Assembly: GCA_052034625.1 (NCBI GenBank)
Contig: JBPOII010000022.1
Location: 1 to 64,000 of the forward strand
Source of the DNA: JAVBLP01 sp052034625
GTDB taxonomy: Bacteria > Elusimicrobiota > Endomicrobiia > Endomicrobiales > Endomicrobiaceae
Reading direction: 5' to 3'
DNA length: 64,000 nt
Shown here: positions 18,801-26,380 of the stretch, piece after piece
How the letters are laid out: each line of letters opens with the position of its first letter
How positions within the stretch are numbered: position 1 is the first letter of the stretch
The notes under the pieces: generated by a model
The model's database searches: none
What the model was told of the DNA's origin: nothing
Seen by the model: the letters and a program-made list of their open reading frames with translations, nothing else
Made by a program: the position numbers and the translations under genes

Positions 18801-19097
18801 TTCATAATTAGTTATTTTTCCGCCTTTCTTTATTTTCATAAATGTTCTAAAGCCGAAAGTCGAAACAAGGCTGTATGAAGTATTTGCCGGATAAAACTCC
18901 ATAATAGAATAATTTTTATTCTTGATACCGAATGAAGCTATACCTTGAGCTCTGTTAACATAATATGCCCACATAGGAATGCCTTTCAGCCCGGCTATAC
19001 CCGGAAAGAAACTTGAAAAAAATGGCGCAGCATTATAGTTCTCAATTACAAAAGTTCCGTCATCCTGCAAATAATAATTAACTTTTTGTTTGCTCAT
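15882..19097 (-). CDS. Glycoside phosphorylase, GH94/GH161-like
   Basis: 1071 residues, cytoplasmic (no signal peptide). The N-terminus is a beta-sandwich ('WAYYVNRAQGIASFGIKNK'). The centre is an (alpha/alpha)6 barrel, with 'GEGFWIDHWTYNQDLLDSF' giving the probable catalytic Asp. The C-terminus is a small beta domain. Size and layout match cellobiose-phosphorylase relatives, and the 'DHWTYN.DL' motif points to GH161 (beta-1,3-glucan phosphorylase) more than classical GH94, though I cannot confirm this. Such enzymes release a sugar 1-phosphate from a beta-glucan end using phosphate. It lies 29 nt after purB as the last gene of the nucleotide superoperon and next to two glycosidases. A GAGGAA ribosome site supports the start. 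Confidence 0.72.
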   Translation of the reverse strand: MSKQKVNYYLQDDGTFVIENYNAAPFFSSFFPGIAGLKGIPMWAYYVNRAQGIASFGIKNKNYSIMEFYPANTSYSLVSTFGFRTFMKIKKGGKITNYEAFQVNPCYDVKQTMYITASDMSIEEINETLGIKTTVRYATLPNEPIAAMIRVVTVENISKANIEIEIADGMPKVIPHYMSTYAQKFMSTTIQAWTTVDNFEKTGNPFFRLKVDTADSAEVVEIREGNFYFGYAGNEKSFKKTNIIINPDVLFGNDLSFIYPQNFFSYTNAFKYPKSQFADNKYPCAFSHFSAKLSPKKNFSVYSMTGHIDSISSLNSFVKKAGSAKYFETKISDNKKLISNITNNMATKSSMINFDNYCRQMYLDNVLRGGYPITFEDGNKKTSYYVYSRKHGDLERDYNEFQVSPNFYSQGNGNFRDINQNRRKDIFFNPEIGSSALKYFYNLIQIDGNNPLVVKGAYFVIDTKKPYYKDIEAQLINKTDKNKLADFFKKGFEPGELAMFLMYEKIKTKINSEKFVAKCVTNALEVNDAEHGEGFWIDHWTYNQDLLDSFLAIYPEKENEVLFKDKSFIYYDCDYYVVPRDQKCVLSDGKIRRYGAVVKSAEKSALIKSRKVNPNALRTKNGKGDVYKNSLASKFLTIISVKFASLDPDGIGIEMESDKPGWYDSLNGLPGIFGSSTNETFELKRTVTFFIDALKKNPSEKISLPSETAELLKGLSKLLKTKMTTFNFWDKATTLKENYRKSVLMGIKGDETLFDASFIVKFLEAVLKKINEGLKKAVDPKTGLYNTYFRYEAVKYIPISSKNVRGLPCVKVTSFKRTALPLFLEGEVHYMRTETDKNKILKHVKNMKNSNVYDKKLKMFKVNENLKPESFEIGRSRIFNRGWLENESVFLHMAYKYLLEILKAGLYDEFFKEIKTGLVCFTDPKVYKRSILENSSFICSSAFPDPNNHGRGFIARLSGSTVEFIDMWMRMTIGEKPFTYENGKLKFELKPVLNSAFFDKDGNFSFKLFRNTDVIYINPLRKSTYSKGTGIKKMEILWADGKKQIVEDNAVYGNDAAKLRAVQARSIKVYF

Positions 19098-19126
19098 TTC
19101 ATTCCTCTGAAATTATATTTTTATAT

Positions 19127-20425
19127 CTATTTCATACCGAAAGTTCTTTTGAATATATAATCTATATTTTTAAATTGAGATCTTATATCGCAATCCCTTT
19201 TTATCTCTGCCGCGGTAAGATATTTTTTTATCTCTTCATCTCTCAGACAAGCTTCCTCAAGAGATATTTTATTGTCCCTTGCATAAAATGCCGCCGCCTG
19301 AACAAGTGCATAAGCTTTTTCTCTGGTCATTCCTTTGTCTACCAAAGAAAGAAGCAATGTCCCTGAAAAAATTATGTCTTTTGTTTTATCAAGATTTGCC
19401 TGCATATTTTTAGGATAAACATTAAGCCCTGATATCAATGTCTGCATTCTGACAAGCATATAATGCATTACTATTGATGCATCCGGAAGCATTATTCTCT
19501 CCGTTGAAGAATGGCTGATATCCCTTTCATGCCATAAAGCTATATTTTCCATAGCAGTTACGGCATAACCTCTCAAAAGCCTTGCAAGACCGCATATATT
19601 TTCCGAAATTACAGGATTTCTTTTGTGGGGCATTGCCGAAGAGCCTTTCTGGCCTTTTGTAAATGGTTCTTCCGCTTCTGCTACTTCCGTTCTCTGCAAA
19701 TGTCTTACTTCTAAAGCTATCCTTTCAAGAGCCGACCCTAAATGGGCAAGCCCTGAGAAATATACAGAATGTCTGTCGCGGGGCACTATTTGAGTTGAAA
19801 CAGGTTCAGGTTTTAAGCCCATCTTTTTGCATACATAAGCTTCAACCTTAGGGCTCAAGTGCGCCATTGTCCCGACGGCTCCTGAAATTTTCCCATAACT
19901 TACGGTTTCCAATACATTTTCAAGCCTTTTAATATTTCTTTCAATTTCGCAATACCATGATGCTGCTTTCAAACCAAATGTCATAGGCTCGGCATGAACT
20001 CCGTGAGTTCTTCCCATCATAGGGGTCATTTTATATTTTTTTGCAAGTTTTGCCGTCAATGAGGCTAGTTTTTTTGTTTCAGCTATAAGCAGTAAAGTCG
20101 ACTGTTTTAGTTGAGCGGCTGTTGCCGTATCTAAAACATCGGAAGAAGTCATACCTAAATGTAAAAATCTTCCGTCCGGCCCCGTAGTTTCAACAATTGC
20201 GGTTAGAAAAGCTATAACATCGTGTTTTACAGTTAATTCTATCTCATTGATTCTTTCAACATTTATCTTTGCTCTTTTTTTAATAGTTTCAACGGCTTTT
20301 TTAGGAACTATTTTCAGAGGAACCATTGCCTCTGCGGCAAGAATTTCCACCTCAAGCATTTTTTTAAATCTGTTCTCTTGCGACCAAATAGCCGCCATTT
20401 CAGGCTTTGTATAACGTGGGATCAT
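19127..20425 (-). CDS. purB: Adenylosuccinate lyase
   Basis: About 432 residues from the ATG at 20425 (MIPRYTKPEM), chosen because AGAGG lies 9 nt upstream and a longer frame would run into purN. It catalyses both beta-eliminations of the purine pathway: SAICAR to AICAR, and adenylosuccinate to AMP. Fumarase-superfamily signatures are present: 'MTSSDVLDTA', 'GRTHGVHAEP' with the catalytic His, and the flexible loop 'GSSAMPHKRNP' with the catalytic Ser. The length is normal. It lies 16 nt downstream of purN. Confidence 0.97.
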   Translation of the reverse strand: MIPRYTKPEMAAIWSQENRFKKMLEVEILAAEAMVPLKIVPKKAVETIKKRAKINVERINEIELTVKHDVIAFLTAIVETTGPDGRFLHLGMTSSDVLDTATAAQLKQSTLLLIAETKKLASLTAKLAKKYKMTPMMGRTHGVHAEPMTFGLKAASWYCEIERNIKRLENVLETVSYGKISGAVGTMAHLSPKVEAYVCKKMGLKPEPVSTQIVPRDRHSVYFSGLAHLGSALERIALEVRHLQRTEVAEAEEPFTKGQKGSSAMPHKRNPVISENICGLARLLRGYAVTAMENIALWHERDISHSSTERIMLPDASIVMHYMLVRMQTLISGLNVYPKNMQANLDKTKDIIFSGTLLLSLVDKGMTREKAYALVQAAAFYARDNKISLEEACLRDEEIKKYLTAAEIKRDCDIRSQFKNIDYIFKRTFGMK

Positions 20426-20441
20426 ATACTTAAACCTCTTA

Positions 20442-21032
20442 TTAAAATGTTTCAATCAACTTTTTTATTGCCAAAGGGTATATTTTATGCTCTACTTCCA
20501 ATACTCTTTTGGCAACATCCTGCGGTGTATCATCATCGTACACATCCACTTCCTGCTGTACTACGATCCTTCCTGTATCATAATTTTCATCAGCGATATG
20601 AACAGTAGCACCGGATTTTTTTTCTTTTGCTTTAACTACAGCTTCGTGAACATGATGACCATACATTCCTTTCCCGCCGTATTTCGGGAGTAAAGCAGGA
20701 TGAATATTCAAGATCTTATTAGGGTATTTCTCTATTATATTTGCACCCACTATTCTCATATATCCGGCAAGACATATTATATCAGCTTTGCTTTCTTCAA
20801 TATTCTTTAAAATTTCGGCATTAAATGAAAACTCGTCTGCATAGTTTTTTCTTTCTACGCAGAGAGTTTTAATATTTTCTTTTTTTGCCCTTTCAAGCGC
20901 ATAAGCATTCGGATTATTTGAAATGACAAGAACCACCTTTGCCAGACCTTTTAAAATCCCGGTCTTAGTGGAATCTATTATTGACTGCATATTAGAGCCG
21001 CCGCCTGATACCAAAACAGCAACTCTTTTCAT
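20442..21032 (-). CDS. purN: Phosphoribosylglycinamide formyltransferase
   Basis: 196 residues, a full-length PurN. It transfers the formyl group of 10-formyl-THF to GAR, the third step of IMP synthesis. It has the Rossmann start 'VLVSGGGSNMQ', the catalytic Asn-His in 'LNIHPALLP' and the Asp in 'ADENYDTGRIV'. It sits in the superoperon 43 nt after the TIR-like gene and 16 nt before purB. Confidence 0.96.
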   Translation of the reverse strand: MKRVAVLVSGGGSNMQSIIDSTKTGILKGLAKVVLVISNNPNAYALERAKKENIKTLCVERKNYADEFSFNAEILKNIEESKADIICLAGYMRIVGANIIEKYPNKILNIHPALLPKYGGKGMYGHHVHEAVVKAKEKKSGATVHIADENYDTGRIVVQQEVDVYDDDTPQDVAKRVLEVEHKIYPLAIKKLIETF

Positions 21033-21075
21033 TGTTCATTAAGCCTGTTAATTAATAATATCACTATTTTCTCTA

Positions 21076-22062
21076 TTATTTTTTCTTAAAAAAGTTGAAG
21101 TCTATGTCAAGCCCGGCATTATCCATTTCTCTTGCAACCTTCAACTGCATAAGTTCTGATATATTATCAATCTCTAAAAAATTCAACCCGGCATAATTAT
21201 CGTCTGAAACATCAACATCACCGCTGTGAAGTATGAGAACTCTTTCCTTTGAAAGATTAGCTACCAAACAGCCTGTGCTGAAAAAGACTCTGGGGCTTGG
21301 AATCTTTTTTCCTTCACAAGTAATATCACCTTGCCAAAGAATTATGGAGTATACAGCCGAATCATCATTAAACGCCTCTTCAATAGAGTCTGAAATAAAA
21401 ACTTCACCGTCTATATCTTGATCTATGACAGCAGGCTCATAACCCATAGTTTTTATGAATTTAAATATACTGGTGTTTAGTTTTTCATCATTTATGTTTA
21501 CCAAAAGAACTTTTTTATCTTTTTTAGAATCTTTGGAATCTTTTTCTTTTGCAGACTTCTTTGAATCTTTTTTATCTTCTGAGGCTTCCTGTTTTTTTGA
21601 AGAATCCGTTTCAGATTCAGCCTTTTCTTCAACAGGTTCTTCATCTTTTTTGCCTTTCTTATCTTCAGGAGCTTTTGCTTCTTCTTTCGGCGTCCCTGCA
21701 ACAGAGGCATCCTCATTTTCTTCAGATTTGATCTGTTCGGCTTCAGTTTCTACTTCAATAGAAACTCCTTCAATCTCACTTTTCAAATCCAAAAGTATAA
21801 GCCTTGCGCTCTCAATACCCTCTTCCCAGGCTTTTTTGAAAGCTGACTCCGATGAAAGAATGTCAAATTTTTTAGGATAGTAATCGATTTTTTTAAAATC
21901 TCTAAGCAGATTAAAATCAGCACCGTAATTTTTTTCAATAAACTGCTTTACATCTCTAACCCATTTGATAAAATCAGGAGATTTTGGACCGCTTTCACTT
22001 TTGAGCGTGTCAATTTGGGCAATAAAATTGTTTAATGTGTCTAATATTTCCTGTTTTTCCAT
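21076..22062 (-). CDS. TIR-like (PF10137-type) protein with missing catalytic Glu
   Basis: About 328 residues, started at the ATG 8 nt after AGGCGG; a GTG at 22071 is also possible. Three parts are visible: a helical N-domain (about 8-100), an 80-residue Lys/Glu/Ser-rich linker, and a C-terminal domain (about 185-328). The C-domain follows predicted nucleotide-binding TIR-like proteins: a start 'KVLLVNINDE', then 'MGYEPAVI', 'ISDSIEEAF', 'NLSKERVLI' and 'LKVAREMDNAGLDIDFN'. In active relatives, from memory, the helix before 'LGRERV' reads 'FELGYF'; here it reads 'FSTGCL', so the putative NADase Glu is Ser. The canonical early His-Gly is also absent. It sits between pyrE and purN, so a nucleotide-sensing role is possible but inferred. 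Confidence 0.6.
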   Translation of the reverse strand: MEKQEILDTLNNFIAQIDTLKSESGPKSPDFIKWVRDVKQFIEKNYGADFNLLRDFKKIDYYPKKFDILSSESAFKKAWEEGIESARLILLDLKSEIEGVSIEVETEAEQIKSEENEDASVAGTPKEEAKAPEDKKGKKDEEPVEEKAESETDSSKKQEASEDKKDSKKSAKEKDSKDSKKDKKVLLVNINDEKLNTSIFKFIKTMGYEPAVIDQDIDGEVFISDSIEEAFNDDSAVYSIILWQGDITCEGKKIPSPRVFFSTGCLVANLSKERVLILHSGDVDVSDDNYAGLNFLEIDNISELMQLKVAREMDNAGLDIDFNFFKKK

Positions 22063-22136
22063 TTTCATCACCGCCTATATACATTTTTATTATTTTCGTA
22101 TTATTTATTTCCTTATAAAATTTACAGTAAAACTGT

Positions 22137-22712
22137 TTATTTTCTGCTTCCCGGCTTTATGGGCTGTCCGCCCTCTTTGCACATCGGACAATCTTCAGGC
22201 TTATAACTTTTCACTTCGAGACTAAGCAAAGAAAATCTAGGGACCCCAAAATCAACTTTTCCGGCACTTCTGTCTACAAGAGATACTACGGCCACTATTT
22301 CCGCACCATAATGCGACATAGAATCTATAACCTCTTTTGTCGAAAGACCTGTTGTAATAACATCTTCGGCGATAAGCAATTTCTCATCTTCAGAAACTGA
22401 AAAACCTCTTCTAAGCATTACTCCGCCGTCAACTCTCTCTGTAAAAACAGATCTGACACCAAGAGCTCTTCCCATTTCATGCCCTATTATCACTCCGCCC
22501 ATAGCCGGAGCAACTACAGCATCAACTTTAATTCCTTTCTCTTTTATCTTTTTTGAAAGAGCTTCAGCAAGTTTTGCAGCTTTCTCAGGATACTGTAAAA
22601 TTAGAGCAGATTGAAAATAAGTGTCGGAATGTAATCCGCTTGAAAGCAAAAAATGTCCGTTTAAAAGTGCTTTGTTTTTTTTAAATAATTCTTTTATTTC
22701 GTTTTCTTCCAT
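22137..22712 (-). CDS. pyrE: Orotate phosphoribosyltransferase
   Basis: 191 residues. It joins orotate to PRPP to make OMP. The PRPP-binding motif 'LLIAEDVITTGLS' and the phosphate/orotate-binding 'VAPAMGGVIIGHEMGRALG' are present. The C-terminus ends with a short Cys-containing tail ('CPMCKEGGQPIKPGSRK'), which is typical of the longer thermophile/anaerobe type. It lies 4 nt after pyrF. Confidence 0.95.
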   Translation of the reverse strand: MEENEIKELFKKNKALLNGHFLLSSGLHSDTYFQSALILQYPEKAAKLAEALSKKIKEKGIKVDAVVAPAMGGVIIGHEMGRALGVRSVFTERVDGGVMLRRGFSVSEDEKLLIAEDVITTGLSTKEVIDSMSHYGAEIVAVVSLVDRSAGKVDFGVPRFSLLSLEVKSYKPEDCPMCKEGGQPIKPGSRK

Positions 22713-22716
22713 CTTA

Positions 22717-23361
22717 TCACAGCCCCTTTATCGATTCAAAAATATTTTTTGCGGCTTCCTCAGGATCCGGTGCTTCAATTATCGGTCTTCCCACAACTAT
22801 GAAATCAGCACCTTCTTTTACGGCTATTTCTGGAGAAGCAACTCTTTTCTGATCATCGTCGGCTTTTGCCGGACGTATACCGGGAGTAACAACATTAAAT
22901 CCTTTCCCGCATTCTTTCTTTATAAGCGATATTTCAAGCGGCGAGGATATAACTCCGTCAACACCGCAATCTTTTGCTAACTTTGCTCTTTTGACAACTT
23001 CTTCAGGCGTAGAGATCTGGCTTGTAAGCACGGTTACAGCCCATATCTTAGGTCTATTCTCAACGGCTGCTGCCGCTTTAAGCATTTCTTCTCCGCCGAT
23101 TGAATGTACTGTAAGACTGTATATGCCAAGCTCTTTTGCCGATTCAACAGAACGTTTTACAGTAGCAGGTATATCGTGAAACTTCATATCCAGAAAAACT
23201 TCTTTCCCGTTATCTTTTATCATTTTGATAATATCTTTGCCCGACTCTAAAAAAAGTATAGGTCCTACTTTAAAAATATCAATATATTTACTTGTATCTT
23301 TAACAAGTTTTTCAGCTTTTGCAAAATCATAAACATCTAAGGCCAATATAGTTTTATTCAT
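22717..23361 (-). CDS. pyrF: Orotidine 5'-phosphate decarboxylase
   Basis: 214 residues. It decarboxylates OMP to UMP, the last step of the pathway. The catalytic Asp-Lys-Asp array is visible in 'FLDMKFHDIPATV', and the phosphate loop in 'VTPGIRPA' and 'IVVGRPI'. An AAAGGTG ribosome site precedes the ATG. The 91-bp gap from pyrD is among the longest in the operon and contains an AT-rich, weak promoter-like sequence. Confidence 0.96.
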   Translation of the reverse strand: MNKTILALDVYDFAKAEKLVKDTSKYIDIFKVGPILFLESGKDIIKMIKDNGKEVFLDMKFHDIPATVKRSVESAKELGIYSLTVHSIGGEEMLKAAAAVENRPKIWAVTVLTSQISTPEEVVKRAKLAKDCGVDGVISSPLEISLIKKECGKGFNVVTPGIRPAKADDDQKRVASPEIAVKEGADFIVVGRPIIEAPDPEEAAKNIFESIKGL

Positions 23362-23452
23362 TTTTCACCTTTTTTTCACATTTATCAATATATTATTACA
23401 TAAATATGAAAAAACAGCAATTTGTTTTTTTAAAAAGTGCCTCATTTATCCG

Positions 23453-24361
23453 TTACTTTATCATGTTGCCTATTAAATTCTTAACCGACTTTATATCTTT
23501 TTCCTTCAAAATAATCTCAATTTCATTGATAATCTCTATTAATCTTGCCGGTTCAACAAGACTTGCTGTACCCACACTAACACAGGCTGCGCCGGCAAGC
23601 ATAAACTCTACAGCATCTTCTCCCGTCATTATACCGCCGCATCCGATTATAGGAATATTAACTTTTTGATAAGCATCATAGACACATCTTATTGACATAG
23701 GTTTTACGCATGGTCCTGACATTCCGCCTTTAATAGTCGACAATTTAGGCTTAAATGTCTTTATGTCTATAGCCATAGCAGGATAAGTGTTGGCAATAGT
23801 TAAACCGTCAGCTCCGGCATTTTGTGCAGATAAAGCTAGTTCGGCAATATCAGTTACAAGAGGCGACAATTTTGCTATGACAGGCACATTGCTTATCTTT
23901 TTAACTTTTTTTATTATCTCTGCCATCAAAGAAATATCTGTACAAATAATTTGTTTTTTAAGGTTAGGACAAGATAAGTTAAGCTCTATACCGTCTATAC
24001 CTTCACTTTTACTTAAAATATTTACGGCATCAACATAATCATTTGCCGTAGATCCGGCGACACTTACAATAACAGGCACATCTATTTTGCGAAGATTTTC
24101 AAGCGGTTTTTCAACAAAAGATTTAACACCGATATTTTGCAGTCCGATAGTATTAAGCATGCCTGAAGCAACTTCCGCAATTCTTGGCTGAGGATTGCCG
24201 GGTCTTGGTTCTATAGTAACGGTTTTTGTTACTATGCCGCCTAGTTTTTCTAAAGGGATAAGATCGGCAAGTTCATAACCATAGCCGAAAGTACCCGATG
24301 CCGTAAGCACCGGATTTTTCAATTTTATCCCTGCAAAATCTATACTTAAATCTGGCTTCAT
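23453..24361 (-). CDS. pyrD: Dihydroorotate dehydrogenase, catalytic subunit (class 1B)
   Basis: 302 residues, an FMN TIM barrel that oxidises dihydroorotate to orotate. It has 'LNLSCPNLK' with the catalytic Cys, 'VIAKLSP', and the FMN phosphate site 'IPIIGCGGIMTGEDAVEF'. Pairing with pyrK directly upstream makes it the NAD-linked class 1B enzyme, which suits anaerobic growth. Confidence 0.96.
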   Translation of the reverse strand: MKPDLSIDFAGIKLKNPVLTASGTFGYGYELADLIPLEKLGGIVTKTVTIEPRPGNPQPRIAEVASGMLNTIGLQNIGVKSFVEKPLENLRKIDVPVIVSVAGSTANDYVDAVNILSKSEGIDGIELNLSCPNLKKQIICTDISLMAEIIKKVKKISNVPVIAKLSPLVTDIAELALSAQNAGADGLTIANTYPAMAIDIKTFKPKLSTIKGGMSGPCVKPMSIRCVYDAYQKVNIPIIGCGGIMTGEDAVEFMLAGAACVSVGTASLVEPARLIEIINEIEIILKEKDIKSVKNLIGNMIK

Positions 24362-24371
24362 TTATAATTTC

Positions 24372-25124
24372 CTAAAGTTCGACTTCCTCTAATTTAAAAA
24401 CGGGGCCTTCTTTGCATGTCATTTTGTATTCCCCGTTTATTTTTACCGCACAGCCTTGGCAATTACCTATGCCGCATGCCATTTTCTCTTCAAGAGAAAC
24501 AAAACCTTTTACATGTTTTTCTTTTGCTATTGATAAAACTTTTTTCATCATAGGCGTAGGACCGCAGACAAAAAGCGTATCGGTGTTTTTCAAGTTTTTC
24601 TCTAAAACATCGGTAATATAACCCTTATAACCTTCTGTTCCGTCTTCAGTTGATACAGAAATCTCCCAGCCTAATTTTTTGAATTTATCAAGGCAGAGAA
24701 GATCATTTATTGAACGGACCCCATAATATAAAGTCCCTTTTTTTTCTAATTTTGCTGCAAGATAATGCAAAGATGCTATGCCTGTACCGCCGGCAACTAT
24801 TACAGGATATGAGTTTTCATTTAATTTAAGATCATAACCTTTACCCAAAGGTCCTAATATCTGAACTTCGCCTGACTGCATTTGAGAAAGTATTTTTGTA
24901 CCTTTGCCGACAACTTTATAAAGGAAAGAGAATTTCATATCTTTGGCATCATAAATACTCAGAGGACGGCGCAAAAAAACACCCGGAACGGAAAGCATAA
25001 AAAACTGCCCTGGTCGGCAGTGTTTTGAAAATGTTTCCGCTTGAAGTTCAAGTTCATAATAATCAGCACAAAGCTGTTTATTTGAAATTATTACACATTT
25101 ACTATCCCGTCTTCCAGTGACCAA
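24372..25124 (-). CDS. pyrK: Dihydroorotate dehydrogenase electron-transfer subunit
   Basis: 250 residues. It carries FAD ('FLRRPLSIYD') and a [2Fe-2S] cluster (Cys ligands in 'MACGIGNCQGCAVK', then 'MTCKEG') and passes electrons from PyrD to NAD+. The NAD-binding 'GGTGIASLHYLA' and 'FVCGPTPMM' are present. The start is an unusual TTG at 25124; it is supported by a strong GGAGGAG site 8 nt upstream, inside the end of pyrC. The two genes overlap by 34 nt. Confidence 0.94.
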   Translation of the reverse strand: MVTGRRDSKCVIISNKQLCADYYELELQAETFSKHCRPGQFFMLSVPGVFLRRPLSIYDAKDMKFSFLYKVVGKGTKILSQMQSGEVQILGPLGKGYDLKLNENSYPVIVAGGTGIASLHYLAAKLEKKGTLYYGVRSINDLLCLDKFKKLGWEISVSTEDGTEGYKGYITDVLEKNLKNTDTLFVCGPTPMMKKVLSIAKEKHVKGFVSLEEKMACGIGNCQGCAVKINGEYKMTCKEGPVFKLEEVEL

Positions 25125-26380
25125 ACTATTTCTCCTCCGACGATTGTCATAACAGCCCCGCCTTTAAATTCTCTGTCGATAAAAGGCGAATTCTTGCTTT
25201 TTGATATTATGCTTTCTTTAGTGAATGTATATGAATATTCTGTATCTATTATAGTTATATCTGCAATGCTGCCTTCTTTTAAACTTCCTCTGCCTTCAAG
25301 ATTAAAGATATTTGCCGGATTTACTGTCATCTTCGCTATGGCATCTTTTAAACTTAAAACTTTTTTATCTACAAGTTCATTCAACACAAGACTTAACATA
25401 GTTTCAAAACCTATAATGCCAAAAGGTGTCAGGTCAAACTCTCTGCTTTTTTCTTCCTGAGTATGCGGTGCGTGATCTGTAGCAATACAGTCTATTGTTC
25501 CGTCTGCCAAACCCTCTTTTATGGCATCAACATCTTTTTGCTCTCTAAGCGGAGGATTCATTTTTGTATTGGCATCATATACTTTTACAATATCATCAGT
25601 CAGCGTAAAATAATGGGGGCAAGTTTCGGCAGTAACTTTTATACCTTTCTTTTTTGCCTGCCTTACAAGTTCTACGGAACCGGCAGTAGAAACATGGGCT
25701 ATATGCAAATATCCGCCCGTAAGTTCTGCAAGCATTATATCGCGGCTGACCATAACTTCTTCGGCTTGTTTGGGAATCCCTCTTAAGCCGAGTATCATAG
25801 AATTTTTACCTTCGTTCATCACGCCGTTCTTGCTGAGTTCTTTATCTTCGCTGTGAGAAACTACGGGAAGTTTAAACATTTTTGTATATTCTAAAGCACG
25901 TCTCATTATTTGAGAGTTTGAAATAGGAAGACCGTCATCGCTTATAGCCACTATCCCCGCCTTTTTCAGAACGCCTATCTCGGAAAGTTCTTCACCATTA
26001 GAACCTTTAGTCGCACAACCTATCGGAAAGACATTAACGACACCCTCTTTTTGGGCTTTTAGTAAAATAAATTCAACGGTGGGTGCATTATCTATAACCG
26101 GTTTCGTATTGGGCATACAAAGCAAAGTAGTTATACCGCCTTTTGCCGCTGAACGCGTACCCGAATGTATAGTCTCTTTTCCCTCCTGTCCGGGTTCTCT
26201 TAAATGAGAATGCACATCAATAAGTCCCGGAACGGCAATTTTACCTTTCCCGTCAATGACTTTCTCGGCTTTATCCGAAAGAGAAGAAACTATTTTGCCG
26301 TTCTCAATAAAAATATCTCCTACAAAATCTTTATTTTGCGAAGGATCTACTATTCTTATCTGTTTAATTTGAAGACGCAT
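25091..26380 (-). CDS. pyrC: Dihydroorotase
   Basis: 429 residues, a class I amidohydrolase that closes carbamoyl-aspartate to dihydroorotate. Zinc ligands lie in 'GLIDVHSHLREPG'; other motifs are 'GGITTLLCMPNTKP', 'VVSHSEDKEL', 'HIAHVSTAGSVE' and 'IATDHAPHTQEEK', with the catalytic Asp. The length is normal for this class. It overlaps pyrB by 17 nt upstream and pyrK by 34 nt downstream. Confidence 0.96.
   Translation of the reverse strand: MRLQIKQIRIVDPSQNKDFVGDIFIENGKIVSSLSDKAEKVIDGKGKIAVPGLIDVHSHLREPGQEGKETIHSGTRSAAKGGITTLLCMPNTKPVIDNAPTVEFILLKAQKEGVVNVFPIGCATKGSNGEELSEIGVLKKAGIVAISDDGLPISNSQIMRRALEYTKMFKLPVVSHSEDKELSKNGVMNEGKNSMILGLRGIPKQAEEVMVSRDIMLAELTGGYLHIAHVSTAGSVELVRQAKKKGIKVTAETCPHYFTLTDDIVKVYDANTKMNPPLREQKDVDAIKEGLADGTIDCIATDHAPHTQEEKSREFDLTPFGIIGFETMLSLVLNELVDKKVLSLKDAIAKMTVNPANIFNLEGRGSLKEGSIADITIIDTEYSYTFTKESIISKSKNSPFIDREFKGGAVMTIVGGEIVWSLEDGIVNV

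Noticed and set aside
20426..20455. Longer purB start overlapping purN
   Set aside because: The ATG at 20425 has the ribosome site and gives the family-typical N-terminus.
21498..21716. Lys-rich frame overlapping the TIR-like gene linker
   Set aside because: It is a frame shadow of the repetitive Lys/Glu linker and has no ribosome site or family features.
23362..23452. Internal promoter before pyrF
   Set aside because: TTGCTG and an AATAAT-like box can be found, but the match is weak and such strings are common in AT-rich DNA.
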